From NCBI GenBank assembly GCA_964450355.1, contig CAYVDH010000012.1:1-37906 (forward strand): a stretch of DNA of 37,906 bases, given 5' to 3'. Both the position numbers and the translations under genes were made by a program. The notes beneath the pieces were generated by a model. That model saw only the letters and a program-made list of their open reading frames with translations, had not been told where the DNA came from and did not search any database. Shown in pieces: positions 16,319 to 24,514 of the stretch; position 1 is the first letter of the stretch; each line of letters begins with the position of its first letter. Origin of the DNA: CAYVDH01 sp964450355 (lineage in GTDB: Bacteria; Bacteroidota; Bacteroidia; NS11-12g; UBA955).

Positions 16319-16626
16319 AATTTAGAAATTAATTCAACAAATACTTCTTCTTTTGAAGTGCTTTTAGATTCCACTAATTCACCATTTTTAAAAATTGCAA
16401 AAAAGGGCAAATTGTCAACATTGGCTATTTTGCGGGCATTGGGGTTGTGTTCTGCATTGACATCAATAAATTTAATGCCAGTAAATCGTTCGTCATCACT
16501 TAATCTTTTGTATTTAGGCGAGAACAATTTGCAACTGCCACACCAGTCTGCATAATATTTTACTACTACTTTTTCGTTATTAGATAATAACTCGTTGAAA
16601 TTTTCATCTGTGCTTATTTGAACCAT
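16315..16626 (-). CDS. Cytoplasmic thioredoxin-family protein (CGSC)
   Basis: Single-domain thioredoxin of 103 aa without a signal peptide. The active site is WCGSC (C29, C32) after KYYAD, and the cis-proline loop is NLPFFAIF, so the redox fold is complete. The CGSC dipeptide differs from the classical CGPC, which normally shifts the redox potential. Its A of ATG is shared with the stop of the upstream rhodanese-thioredoxin lipoprotein (one-base overlap), and it overlaps the next gene by 4 bases. It probably serves a dedicated partner rather than being the main cellular thioredoxin; that is inference from context. Confidence 0.85.
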   Translation of the reverse strand: MVQISTDENFNELLSNNEKVVVKYYADWCGSCKLFSPKYKRLSDDERFTGIKFIDVNAEHNPNARKIANVDNLPFFAIFKNGELVESKSTSKEEVFVELISKL

Positions 16627-17345
16627 TATTTGTATTTATTTACTAATTTTTCTAATGAATTGTAATCTTGATAACCTTCTATTCTATGAAGTATTTTGTT
16701 GTTTTTAAACAACATGATGGTAGGTAATAATTGAACGTTGTATTTGTTAGATAATACTGGGTTTTTGTCAGTATCTATACCATAAACTAACACATCGGAT
16801 TTGCGTGCTTCTTTTAATTTGTCAATATGTGGTTGCATTTTTTTACATGGTCCACACCATACAGCATTAAAATCTACCAATACTAACTTGTCTTTTTTAA
16901 TGGCTTCTTCAAAAGGTAATTCTGTTTCGGATACTTCGGTTATTTCAGGTGTTTTTGTTGTGTCTTTAGGAGTTTTTTCGAGGGGTAAGTTGGAAGAACT
17001 CCACGATTTTATGCCTCCTTCTAATTCGTAAACTTGATCAAATCCTAAAGCTTTCATTTTTTCAGCAGCTTCATTGCTTCTTACGCCTGCTAAGCAATAG
17101 ATGTAAACAGGTTTTGTGTTGTCCAATTTTAATACTTCTGCATCAAAGTTGTCGCTGTTCACATCCACATTGATTGCTCCCTTGATGTGGCCTTGGTCAA
17201 ATTCTTCGGAAGTTCTAACATCTAAAATTTGCACATTAGAGGCAGATACTTTTTCATTGAATTGAGATGCTTTTAAATTGGTAGTTTTGCTGCTATTCAT
17301 GCACGATACTAAAAAAAGCAAAGCAATTAAGTTGATGATTTTCAT
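16626..17345 (-). CDS. Rhodanese-thioredoxin fusion lipoprotein
   Basis: A 239-aa envelope lipoprotein joining two redox/sulfur domains. The signal peptide ends in LVSC (lipid on C15). The residues after it are not acidic, so it probably faces the periplasm. A rhodanese domain spans about 25-120, with DVRTSEEFDQGHIKGAINV and the active-site cysteine C84 in YCLAGVRS. A Thr/Pro-rich linker (about 122-140) leads to a thioredoxin domain (about 142-239) with WCGPC (C164, C167) and the cis-Pro loop LLPTIM. The rhodanese may deliver or receive a persulfide handled by the thioredoxin. Start: ATG at 17345; a TTG four codons upstream lies inside the -7 box. It overlaps the cytoplasmic thioredoxin gene by one base. 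Confidence 0.88.
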   Translation of the reverse strand: MKIINLIALLFLVSCMNSSKTTNLKASQFNEKVSASNVQILDVRTSEEFDQGHIKGAINVDVNSDNFDAEVLKLDNTKPVYIYCLAGVRSNEAAEKMKALGFDQVYELEGGIKSWSSSNLPLEKTPKDTTKTPEITEVSETELPFEEAIKKDKLVLVDFNAVWCGPCKKMQPHIDKLKEARKSDVLVYGIDTDKNPVLSNKYNVQLLPTIMLFKNNKILHRIEGYQDYNSLEKLVNKYK

Positions 17346-17354
17346 TTTATGGTT

Positions 17355-17362
17355 CAAATTTA
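17355..17362 (-). promoter_or_regulatory. -7 promoter element of the thioredoxin cluster
   Basis: Minus-strand TAAATTTG, exact match, ends 9 bases before the ATG at 17345. It indicates that the three-gene thioredoxin unit has its own promoter, separate from ybaB upstream. Confidence 0.55.
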
Positions 17363-17418
17363 AGATAATTTAAGTGTATAATTAAAATTAATAATAATCA
17401 TTTAAGTATAAATAAAAT

Positions 17419-17718
17419 CTATTTACCAAATAGATTAGCTAGTCCTTCCATGCCTCCAGCCATATTTCCAATTTCGCCAAAGGAGGCTTTTTCTGCCTTT
17501 TCAAGGGCTAAATTGATGGCTTCTTTCAGGTTTTCTTCTAAATTCGATTTGTTTTCATAGGCGTTGTTGTCTATGTGAATTGCTAACACTTTTCTGTTTC
17601 CATTACAATCAATTGTAATGCCTTTGTATTCTTCGGTAATGGTAATTCCTTCGAGTTTAGATTTTAACTCTTGGGCTTTTTTTCTCATTTCTAGTATTTG
17701 TGATATATTGCCAAACAT
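17419..17718 (-). CDS. YbaB/EbfC nucleoid-associated protein
   Basis: A small dimeric DNA-binding protein of 99 aa in the YbaB/EbfC family. It shows the usual order of an N-terminal helix (MFGNISQILEMRKKAQELKSKLE), a three-stranded sheet (ITITEEYKGITIDCNG, KVLAIHID) and a C-terminal helix with LEKAEKASFGEIGNMAGG. It binds DNA with little sequence preference and can affect chromosome organisation and gene expression. In many bacteria ybaB sits with dnaX and recR; here it lies instead between the YkgJ-type gene (51 bases upstream) and the thioredoxin cluster (73 bases downstream), with its own -7 box. Confidence 0.9.
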   Translation of the reverse strand: MFGNISQILEMRKKAQELKSKLEGITITEEYKGITIDCNGNRKVLAIHIDNNAYENKSNLEENLKEAINLALEKAEKASFGEIGNMAGGMEGLANLFGK

Positions 17719-17739
17719 GATTGTGATTAATTAACAACA

Positions 17740-17747
17740 CAAAGTTA
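17740..17747 (-). promoter_or_regulatory. -7 promoter element of ybaB
   Basis: Minus-strand TAACTTTG, exact match, ends 21 bases before the ybaB ATG, so this gene would have a short leader of about 15 bases. Confidence 0.5.
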
Positions 17748-17769
17748 CTTAAAAATGAGAATAACTTAT

Positions 17770-18258
17770 TTATTTTTTTTTCAATGAAATTAATTTTTCA
17801 AGAACATGATACACTGCAGGACATACAATGGAGTTGGCCAAAGTCAATTGCTTACGTTTGATAAAAACATCTTCATCGGTATAAGGATACCTTGCACAAT
17901 CGCTGGGTCTTACATCGTATATTCTACATTTATTATCCGTTAATATAAAAGGACATGGGCTTAGCTTCAGAACATAGTCATTGTCTTCATCAATCTTTAG
18001 ATACTGGTCTATGAATTCACTTTCCCTTAGTTTTAGATGTTTACTTATTCTTTTTATGTCTGTTGTTTTAAATGTAGGACTATGGTTTTTGCAGCAATTA
18101 GCGCAATCCAAACAATTAATTTCATTGAAAGTTTCTTCGTGCAAATCTGGAAGTGCATTTATAACTTCTTTTGGTTTAGCTTGTTCCATAAATTGCTTGT
18201 ATTTCTTTTGATTGTCTTTAGATTTTTTTTTCCAATGAATGTCTTTGCTCCAGTCCAT
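17770..18258 (-). CDS. YkgJ-family cysteine-cluster protein
   Basis: A 162-aa cytoplasmic protein of the YkgJ / UPF0153 type, thought to bind zinc or an Fe-S cluster. The cluster ligands are CLDCANCC (C49, C52, C55, C56), then C102 in LSPCPF, C111 in NKCRIYD and C121 in PSDCARYP, which is the full family pattern. The biochemical role is not known. I chose the ATG at 18258 because it starts one base after the upstream gene ends; the ATG 13 codons earlier (18297) would overlap that gene by 38 bases and adds residues unlike the family. Confidence 0.88.
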   Translation of the reverse strand: MDWSKDIHWKKKSKDNQKKYKQFMEQAKPKEVINALPDLHEETFNEINCLDCANCCKNHSPTFKTTDIKRISKHLKLRESEFIDQYLKIDEDNDYVLKLSPCPFILTDNKCRIYDVRPSDCARYPYTDEDVFIKRKQLTLANSIVCPAVYHVLEKLISLKKK

Positions 18259-18259
18259 G

Positions 18260-19342
18260 TTATTGATGGTAAAAATTAACTCCTTTGCCTTGAACAAAAT
18301 CTTTTAATTTCTCTTTTATTTCAATGCTTTTTAAAGACAATTGAGTTGATGAATTTAGTTTCTCAATTTCTTTTAATTCTTTTTTAGATAAATTTCCATC
18401 TAAAATATAGCCCATTAATACTAAATTTTTATATCTAATTCTTTCTTCTGGAATTAACGTAGTAAGTTTAGTAAAATAATCTTTAGGGAGTAAATGTATT
18501 TTTTCAGTATTTATGTTGTATTTTTTAATTAATTGTTCAGTCATTACAGCATGGTTATAATGGTAATCTCTTTTAGAAATGGCTATGTATTGCAATGTGT
18601 CATAAATGATGGTTTTTTCATTTTCACTAACGCTTTCTGGTAGTTGTTTTATGTATTGTTGTATTAAACCTTGCCCCATAATATACAATTTGGCTTGTTT
18701 TGCTACTTGGTATGTAGCAAATGCATTCCAAAAGGCAAAAATTGGAACACCCGACAAATCAAGTATTTCTCTCAAAGCATACCTACCTAGTAGCCTTTTC
18801 ACCAAAATTTTAAACACCAAGTTGCTCAATGTAGCCTTTAATATTATAAGCAAATTATATGAAACAACTAACCATATTGGCAAACCTTGATATGGATATA
18901 TTCCGTAGTTTTTTTGTGATTTTTCTTTTTTTTCGAGTCCAATGTTGTTGTATTGGTCGTTCTTTATTTTTATGTCTTTATTGGTGATATATCCCGTAAT
19001 ATCAGAAATTTTATGAATCAATGACATGGATATTAAGCCCAAAATCAAAAGTTCAATAAAGATTAAGATTAATCCAAAAATAAAAGCATTGAGGTTAAAT
19101 TTTATATTGCCAATAAGCGGTAAAGTGTATGTTTTTTCAGGAAATAACGAAGGGTATGTGTATTGTGGTAAATACAATAAGAGCACCATTAACCCTCCAA
19201 TAAATGCAGATAATAATACGTGAGTTTTTACACTGAAATTGAGCTTACGGTATTCATTCTCATTTAAAAGATAAAATTCAGAATCACCATTGTTATTCGT
19301 GAATTTTAAAGAATGATAAAACTTTAATAAAAGAAATTTCAT
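18260..19342 (-). CDS. Multi-pass membrane protein, LBF_2804-like
   Basis: A 360-aa integral membrane protein of unknown function. The N-terminal region (1-38) is soluble, then hydrophobic segments lie at about 40-60 and 82-112, with further long hydrophobic stretches around 160-215 (IWLVVSYNLLIILKATLSNLVF and the following VPIFAFWNAF). The C-terminal 130 residues are helical and charged. It resembles, from memory, the LBF_2804 family, which has no assigned activity. The gene sits 12 bases after the M1 aminopeptidase and one base before the YkgJ-type gene, so the three are probably one operon; no functional tie is evident. Confidence 0.6.
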   Translation of the reverse strand: MKFLLLKFYHSLKFTNNNGDSEFYLLNENEYRKLNFSVKTHVLLSAFIGGLMVLLLYLPQYTYPSLFPEKTYTLPLIGNIKFNLNAFIFGLILIFIELLILGLISMSLIHKISDITGYITNKDIKIKNDQYNNIGLEKKEKSQKNYGIYPYQGLPIWLVVSYNLLIILKATLSNLVFKILVKRLLGRYALREILDLSGVPIFAFWNAFATYQVAKQAKLYIMGQGLIQQYIKQLPESVSENEKTIIYDTLQYIAISKRDYHYNHAVMTEQLIKKYNINTEKIHLLPKDYFTKLTTLIPEERIRYKNLVLMGYILDGNLSKKELKEIEKLNSSTQLSLKSIEIKEKLKDFVQGKGVNFYHQ

Positions 19343-19354
19343 TCAGAGAATCTA

Positions 19355-21796
19355 TTACTTGATTACTCCGTATTGTTTCAATGTTTCTATTTGATCAGCA
19401 TTAAAAAATGAAACACATTGTTTAAACAAGGAATCGTTATCTTTGTTAATTGATAAATGTTTGATGACATCAGCACATGGTCCAGCTAAACGAGAATTAT
19501 AGGTGACCACTGCATCCATTAAATTTTTAGCAATAGCCATATTGCAGTAATTTAATTTTTTCAATGCATTAGCTGCATTTACTCTGGTGCGGAATTCATA
19601 TGTTGGACCACATAACGAGGTCAATTCAGCTAAAGCACTTTCTTTCATTGGAGTATTTAATTCACCGGCATACAACAAATATCTACATCGTATGTTGTTG
19701 TTTTGGCCGCTTAAATTTTCTATGATTTTAAAATAAGGTAATTTTTCTTTGGTTGAAAGTTGTTTGCTACTCATCAATTTTTCAAAGGCATTTTCAACCA
19801 CCACATTGCTGCTGTCTTTTAACAACAGTTCAAAAATTGCTTTTTGTTCTTTGACATTGCTATCCGCTTGAATAAATGCGTTTTTTACATCGGCTTTATT
19901 GTCTTTTACTATGTTTAAGTACCACTTATTTAATTCTTTTTTATTGGCTAATTGTTTGGCAATCTCAGCCCTGATTGCATGGTGTTTTTCTATGCTGAAT
20001 CTTGTTTGAAAGAATTTATATTTTTCTTCAAAAGGAATGTCTTTCATAGCCAATACTGCATCGTATCTATCTATCATGTATGTTGCTTTTTCGGCTTGTG
20101 CAAACAATTCATTTTTAGATTTTTTAAAATCCAATTTTTTCATGATGTTGCTTTTTTCATCAAATAAGACAAAATCCACTTCATTGTTTTCGCTGTTATT
20201 GATGCTTATTAATTGTTGAGCTGAATCCAATATCCATTTTGTTTCTCTTTGAATTTTTCCATTTTTATAATGAATGGCAATATCCACTGGCGATTTAAAG
20301 TACCTCACATGTCCATCTGTTTTATGAGTTTGCATGACATTCAATATGGTTTTGTTGTTTTGTACTTGATAGCTAACATTGAAATGAGGCTCGCCACCTC
20401 TGTGAATCCATTGGTCAAAAAACCAATCGTAATTCATTCCTAATTTGTCTTTCAATGCTTTTTGAAAATCCCAAGCTTCTACATTTTTAAATCCATTGAC
20501 AGTTAAATAATGTTGAATGAATCTTTTAAAGTTACTTTCTCCCAATTGGTGTCTTAACATGCTCAATACGGCACTACCTTTAGGATACAATCGAGTAGTT
20601 CCACCTTTGGTATGTCTTACAGGAAAATTGTCTTTTTCACTTTGGGCTAAGGCTGAATTGTGTTCTGACCTTACTCCCCATTGATATGCCTCATCACCTT
20701 CTATTTCTTTAAAAAATAATTTTGGATAAAAAGTTGCAAAGCTTTCTTGTAACCATACGTCATTTCCGCTTCGTGCTGTAATTAAATCTCCAAACCATTG
20801 ATGGGTTAATTCGTGGTGATTTACACCCATGTAATTTCTGTCTTTAAACCCTCTGGCATCTACAGTAAAAAAGTCTCCAAATATAGTAGCTGAGGTGTTT
20901 TCCATGGCTCCATACAAAAAGTTTTGTACCATCACTTGCGAATAAGAACCCCAAGCATAAGGAATACCTGTTTCGTCTTCAAGGTGCTCTATCATTTTTT
21001 CTGTATGCAAACTAGTTAACTCTACTCTTTCTTTGAATTCAGGGTAATACCAAAAATTAACTGGAGTACCACGTTTGGTATTAGTTTCTTTTACTTCATA
21101 GTTGCCAATTGCCAGCATCAGTAGGTATCCTGCATGTGGTTTCTCCATAGCATAGTGCCAAGTTGATGTTCCATTGCCATTGTCTTTTACACCGATTTTT
21201 TTACCATTTGACAACGCTTTGTATTTGTTTTCTATAGTGGTTACAGTTTCTGTTATGAATTTGTCTCCCATATCATCATACATAGGTATCCAATGTCTGT
21301 TGTCTATGCCTTGACCTTGAGTCCAAATTTGTTTTCTGATGTAATTGATGTCCGCCTTGCCTGTGTTTTCAGGTTGATTCCACCCAATGAAATAAATTCC
21401 TCTTTTAGGTGTCGCAACATAATTGATGATGAGTTCGTGTTTTTCGTCCCAATTTAATGATTTGTTAAATTTCATGATTACTCCATCTTTGTTAGTGTAG
21501 TAATTGATTGGCGAATTATCTAAACTTATTGACTTGATTTCAATAGCAGGTGCATTGAAAAACAAAGTATCTATCTTGTTTTGTAAGGTAGTGAATTGGT
21601 GTGTTACTTTGCCCAATACTTTTCCATTTTCAGGTTCAAAACTCACCTCAACCTTCATGTGGGTGATATCCACGCTGTGATTTCTCTCAGCGGCATCTGG
21701 GTCAGCAAGGTAATGTATATGCGGAACTTCAACTTGTGAAACCAAAAGGTTAAAACCCATTAAAAAGGTAATAATTGTTAAAATTGTTTTTTTCAT
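19355..21796 (-). CDS. Secreted M1-family zinc aminopeptidase
   Basis: Metallo-aminopeptidase of 813 aa with a signal peptide (residues 1-20, ending LLVSQ). An N-terminal beta-domain is followed by the exopeptidase motif GAMEN (296-300) and the zinc site HELTH (H328, E329, H332) with E351 as the third ligand 19 residues on, so catalysis should be intact. A linker strand domain and a C-terminal HEAT-like helical part (about 560-813) complete the M1 layout. It removes N-terminal residues from peptides in the periplasm or outside the cell. The gene heads a probable operon with the membrane protein and YkgJ-type genes and is divergent from mnmA. Confidence 0.94.
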   Translation of the reverse strand: MKKTILTIITFLMGFNLLVSQVEVPHIHYLADPDAAERNHSVDITHMKVEVSFEPENGKVLGKVTHQFTTLQNKIDTLFFNAPAIEIKSISLDNSPINYYTNKDGVIMKFNKSLNWDEKHELIINYVATPKRGIYFIGWNQPENTGKADINYIRKQIWTQGQGIDNRHWIPMYDDMGDKFITETVTTIENKYKALSNGKKIGVKDNGNGTSTWHYAMEKPHAGYLLMLAIGNYEVKETNTKRGTPVNFWYYPEFKERVELTSLHTEKMIEHLEDETGIPYAWGSYSQVMVQNFLYGAMENTSATIFGDFFTVDARGFKDRNYMGVNHHELTHQWFGDLITARSGNDVWLQESFATFYPKLFFKEIEGDEAYQWGVRSEHNSALAQSEKDNFPVRHTKGGTTRLYPKGSAVLSMLRHQLGESNFKRFIQHYLTVNGFKNVEAWDFQKALKDKLGMNYDWFFDQWIHRGGEPHFNVSYQVQNNKTILNVMQTHKTDGHVRYFKSPVDIAIHYKNGKIQRETKWILDSAQQLISINNSENNEVDFVLFDEKSNIMKKLDFKKSKNELFAQAEKATYMIDRYDAVLAMKDIPFEEKYKFFQTRFSIEKHHAIRAEIAKQLANKKELNKWYLNIVKDNKADVKNAFIQADSNVKEQKAIFELLLKDSSNVVVENAFEKLMSSKQLSTKEKLPYFKIIENLSGQNNNIRCRYLLYAGELNTPMKESALAELTSLCGPTYEFRTRVNAANALKKLNYCNMAIAKNLMDAVVTYNSRLAGPCADVIKHLSINKDNDSLFKQCVSFFNADQIETLKQYGVIK

Positions 21797-21821
21797 TGAA
21801 AATGTGCTTGTGATAATCGAG

Positions 21822-21829
21822 CAAAAATA
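21822..21829 (-). promoter_or_regulatory. -7 promoter element of the M1 aminopeptidase operon
   Basis: Minus-strand TATTTTTG, exact match, ends 25 bases before the ATG, allowing a leader of about 20 bases, longer than at most promoters here. Confidence 0.5.
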
Positions 21830-21902
21830 AGAGAAAATAATTAAATCCTATGCACTATTGTCTGAATAGAAAATATTGATAAAAATAAGCTTTAAAAAAC
21901 AT

Positions 21903-21910
21903 TATTTTTG
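21903..21910 (+). promoter_or_regulatory. -7 promoter element of mnmA
   Basis: TATTTTTG, exact match, ends 12 bases before the ATG at 21923. A TTG at 21876-21878 sits 24 bases upstream, just outside the usual 17-23 base spacing for a -33 element. Confidence 0.5.
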
Positions 21911-21922
21911 CCATTTATATTC

Positions 21923-23086
21923 ATGGCAAAAATTGTTGTAGGTATGAGTGGTGGAGTAGATTCATCTGTGGCTGCATACTTGTTAAAAAAACAAGGACAT
22001 GAAGTGATTGGATTGTTCATGAAAAACTGGCATGATACTTCAGTTACCATCAGCGATGAGTGTCCTTGGATAGACGATAGCAACGATGCCATGTTGGTAT
22101 CAGAGCATTTGGGAATTCCTTTTCAAACCATAGATTTAAGTGAGGAATACAAGAAAAGAATTGTTGATTACATGTTTGATGAATATGAGAGAGGAAGAAC
22201 ACCTAATCCTGATATTTTATGCAACAGAGAAATTAAATTTGATGTGTTTCTGAAAGCAGCCCTTAAATTAGGAGCTGAATATGTAGCAACAGGACATTAT
22301 TGTCGCAAAATGTTAAGCACCAACAACCATGGAGAAACTACTTATCATTTGTTAGCAGGAATAGACGACAACAAAGACCAAAGTTATTTTTTAAGTCAAA
22401 TATCTCAAGAACAACTTAAATATGCTTTATTCCCTATTGGCGAATTGACCAAACCTCAAGTGCGAGAAATAGCCAATGAAATTCATTTGCCTACTGCCAA
22501 TAAAAAAGATTCTCAAGGGCTTTGTTTTATTGGTAAAGTAAGGTTGCCAGAATTTCTTCAACAACAATTAAAGCCCAAAAAAGGCAATATCTATTTAATT
22601 GAAAATAAGGAAAATGCAGTTAAAGAATCTTCTTTAGATGAAATTTGCAGCAAAATAAAATTTAAACCTACTGATGGAAAAAAAATAGCTGAACACCAAG
22701 GAGCACATTTCTATACCATCGGTCAGCGCAAGGGATTGGATATAGGTGGGACTCCTTTGCCACTTTATGTTGTAGATACTAACACAACTGACAATGCTAT
22801 TTACGTTGGAATGGGAGAAAATCACTATGCATTAGCTCGAAAAGGAGTTAAAATCTTGTTGGAAGATATACATTGGCTTAGGTCAGATTTAAAATTGAAT
22901 CCGGGTCAATCTGCAAATTATTTAGTAAGAATAAGATATAGACAAGCACTGGTAAAAGCAGAACTTATAATGGAGCAAACAGCACTTTACATTGTCTTTG
23001 AAACACCAATAAATGCGATAGCTTCAGGGCAATTTGCTACATGGTATTTAAATGATGAATTGATAGGAAGTGGTGTAATTGATTAA
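21923..23086 (+). CDS. mnmA: tRNA-specific 2-thiouridylase MnmA
   Basis: Inserts sulfur at C2 of the wobble uridine (U34) of tRNAs for Lys, Glu and Gln, using ATP to adenylate the base. It is 387 aa from the ATG at 21923. The PP-loop is SGGVDSS (9-15). The two catalytic cysteines are C100 in NPDILCNREIKF, which carries the persulfide relay, and C201 in DSQGLCFIGK. HFYTIGQRKGLDIGG marks the adenylation region, followed by a C-terminal barrel. The alternative TTG at 21908 lies inside the -7 box and is rejected. It is 64 bases upstream of odhB, which has its own promoter. Confidence 0.96.
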   Translation: MAKIVVGMSGGVDSSVAAYLLKKQGHEVIGLFMKNWHDTSVTISDECPWIDDSNDAMLVSEHLGIPFQTIDLSEEYKKRIVDYMFDEYERGRTPNPDILCNREIKFDVFLKAALKLGAEYVATGHYCRKMLSTNNHGETTYHLLAGIDDNKDQSYFLSQISQEQLKYALFPIGELTKPQVREIANEIHLPTANKKDSQGLCFIGKVRLPEFLQQQLKPKKGNIYLIENKENAVKESSLDEICSKIKFKPTDGKKIAEHQGAHFYTIGQRKGLDIGGTPLPLYVVDTNTTDNAIYVGMGENHYALARKGVKILLEDIHWLRSDLKLNPGQSANYLVRIRYRQALVKAELIMEQTALYIVFETPINAIASGQFATWYLNDELIGSGVID

Positions 23087-23126
23087 AGGGATTTAAACTC
23101 ATTCATTATAAATCAAAAAATTGGTG

Positions 23127-23134
23127 TAATTTTG
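23127..23134 (+). promoter_or_regulatory. -7 promoter element of odhB
   Basis: TAATTTTG, exact match, ends 16 bases before the odhB ATG. Confidence 0.55.
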
Positions 23135-23150
23135 CACCGCAATTTAAATT

Positions 23151-24428
23151 ATGGCTATAGATATTAAAGTTCCAAGTCCAGGTGAAAGTATTAGTGAAGT
23201 GACTGTTTCTAAATGGTTAAAACAAGTAGGAGATTACGTTAAATTAGATGAGCCTCTTGTAGAGTTAGAAAGTGAAAAAGCTACTTTTGAGGTGAATGCC
23301 GAAAGTGCAGGAATTATATTAAGTCAATTAGCTAAAGAAGGTGAAGAAATAAAAGTAGGAGCAGTGATTGTTTCTATTGATGATAAAGCCAAAGCGCCTG
23401 AGGGAGCTAAAGAAACTAAAGTTGAGGCCAAAAAAGAAACAGCCAAAGCTGAACCAGTGGTAGCAACTAAAAAAGAAGAAACTAAACCAATAGCTGCACC
23501 TGCTGTAGTTGTAGAAGATAGCTCTGTTCATATTGCGCCATTAGCAAAAGAATTAATGGCCGAACACGGACTTAAAGCCAGCCAAGTAAAAGGAAGTGGA
23601 CCTAACGGAAAGATTACCAGAACAGATGTATTAGAAGCTATTGTTGCTAAAGGTGGAAGTGGAAACAACAACAATGTAAAATACAATAATCCAAGTAAAG
23701 AGCGCAATACAAGAACTGAAAAAATGACTAATCTTAGAAAAACTGTTTCTAAACGATTAGTTGCTGCTAAAAATGAAACAGCCATGTTGACCACATTCAA
23801 TGAAGTGAACATGAAGCCAATCATGGATTTGAGAAATAAATACAAAACAACTTTTCAAGAAAAACATGAAATTGGATTGGGTTTCATGAGTTTTTTCACC
23901 AGAGCGTGTTGCATTGCTTTACAAGATTGGCCAGCTGTTAACGCTTTTATCGAAGGAGATCAAATACAATTCAATGATTATTGCGATATTTCAATTGCTG
24001 TTTCTGGTCCAAGAGGATTGGTAGTTCCTGTCATTAGAAATGCAGAAACCATGAGCCTTGCAGACATAGAAAAAGAAGTAAAAAGATTAGCTCTAAAAGC
24101 AAGAGAAAATAAATTAAGCATGGAAGAAATGACTGGGGGTACATTCACTATCACCAATGGTGGTGTATTTGGCAGCATGATGAGCACGCCCATCATTAAC
24201 CCTCCTCAATCTGCTATTTTAGGAATGCACAACATTGTGGAAAGACCAGTTGTGGAAAATGGCCAAGTAGTAGTTAGACCTATCATGTATGTAGCATTAA
24301 GCTACGATCATAGAATCATTGATGGAAGAGAAAGTGTTAGCTTTTTAGTGAGAGTAAAAACATTGTTAGAAAATCCTGAAATGTTGTTTGATGGCAAATC
24401 TCCATCAGAAAAAATGTTAGGCTTGTAA
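23151..24428 (+). CDS. odhB: 2-oxoglutarate dehydrogenase E2, dihydrolipoyl succinyltransferase
   Basis: E2 core of the 2-oxoglutarate dehydrogenase complex in the TCA cycle; it transfers the succinyl group from lipoamide to CoA. It is 425 aa. One lipoyl domain (1-78) carries the lipoylated lysine K43 in ESEKATFEV. An Ala/Lys/Pro/Glu-rich linker (about 80-122) leads to the E1/E3-binding domain (about 125-162, IAPLAKELMAEHGL...GSGPNGKI). The catalytic domain (about 190-425) ends with SYDHRIIDGRE, with catalytic H387 and D391. A single lipoyl domain and the succinyltransferase-like core favour OdhB over a pyruvate E2. The E1 gene is not beside it in this window. Confidence 0.93.
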   Translation: MAIDIKVPSPGESISEVTVSKWLKQVGDYVKLDEPLVELESEKATFEVNAESAGIILSQLAKEGEEIKVGAVIVSIDDKAKAPEGAKETKVEAKKETAKAEPVVATKKEETKPIAAPAVVVEDSSVHIAPLAKELMAEHGLKASQVKGSGPNGKITRTDVLEAIVAKGGSGNNNNVKYNNPSKERNTRTEKMTNLRKTVSKRLVAAKNETAMLTTFNEVNMKPIMDLRNKYKTTFQEKHEIGLGFMSFFTRACCIALQDWPAVNAFIEGDQIQFNDYCDISIAVSGPRGLVVPVIRNAETMSLADIEKEVKRLALKARENKLSMEEMTGGTFTITNGGVFGSMMSTPIINPPQSAILGMHNIVERPVVENGQVVVRPIMYVALSYDHRIIDGRESVSFLVRVKTLLENPEMLFDGKSPSEKMLGL

Positions 24429-24500
24429 AAAATATAGATTTTTTCTCTTTATTTAGCCCTTTTTTATCTAATTTTTTTTAATTTTAGTCTTACTTATTCT

Positions 24501-24508
24501 TATTTTTG
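24501..24508 (+). promoter_or_regulatory. -7 promoter element of the M16 peptidase gene
   Basis: TATTTTTG, exact match, ends 6 bases before the ATG at 24515, predicting a leaderless transcript. Confidence 0.55.
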
Positions 24509-24514
24509 TTTTTT

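Noticed and set aside
23328..24196. Long open frames on the minus strand opposite odhB
   Set aside because: They are low-complexity mirrors of the Lys/Glu/Ala-rich linker and conserved domain codons, with no promoter and no protein-like pattern.
24426..24445. AAAAAAT/ATTTTTT inverted repeat after odhB as a terminator
   Set aside because: The stem is only A-T pairs and is expected by chance in such AT-rich spacer; too weak to call.
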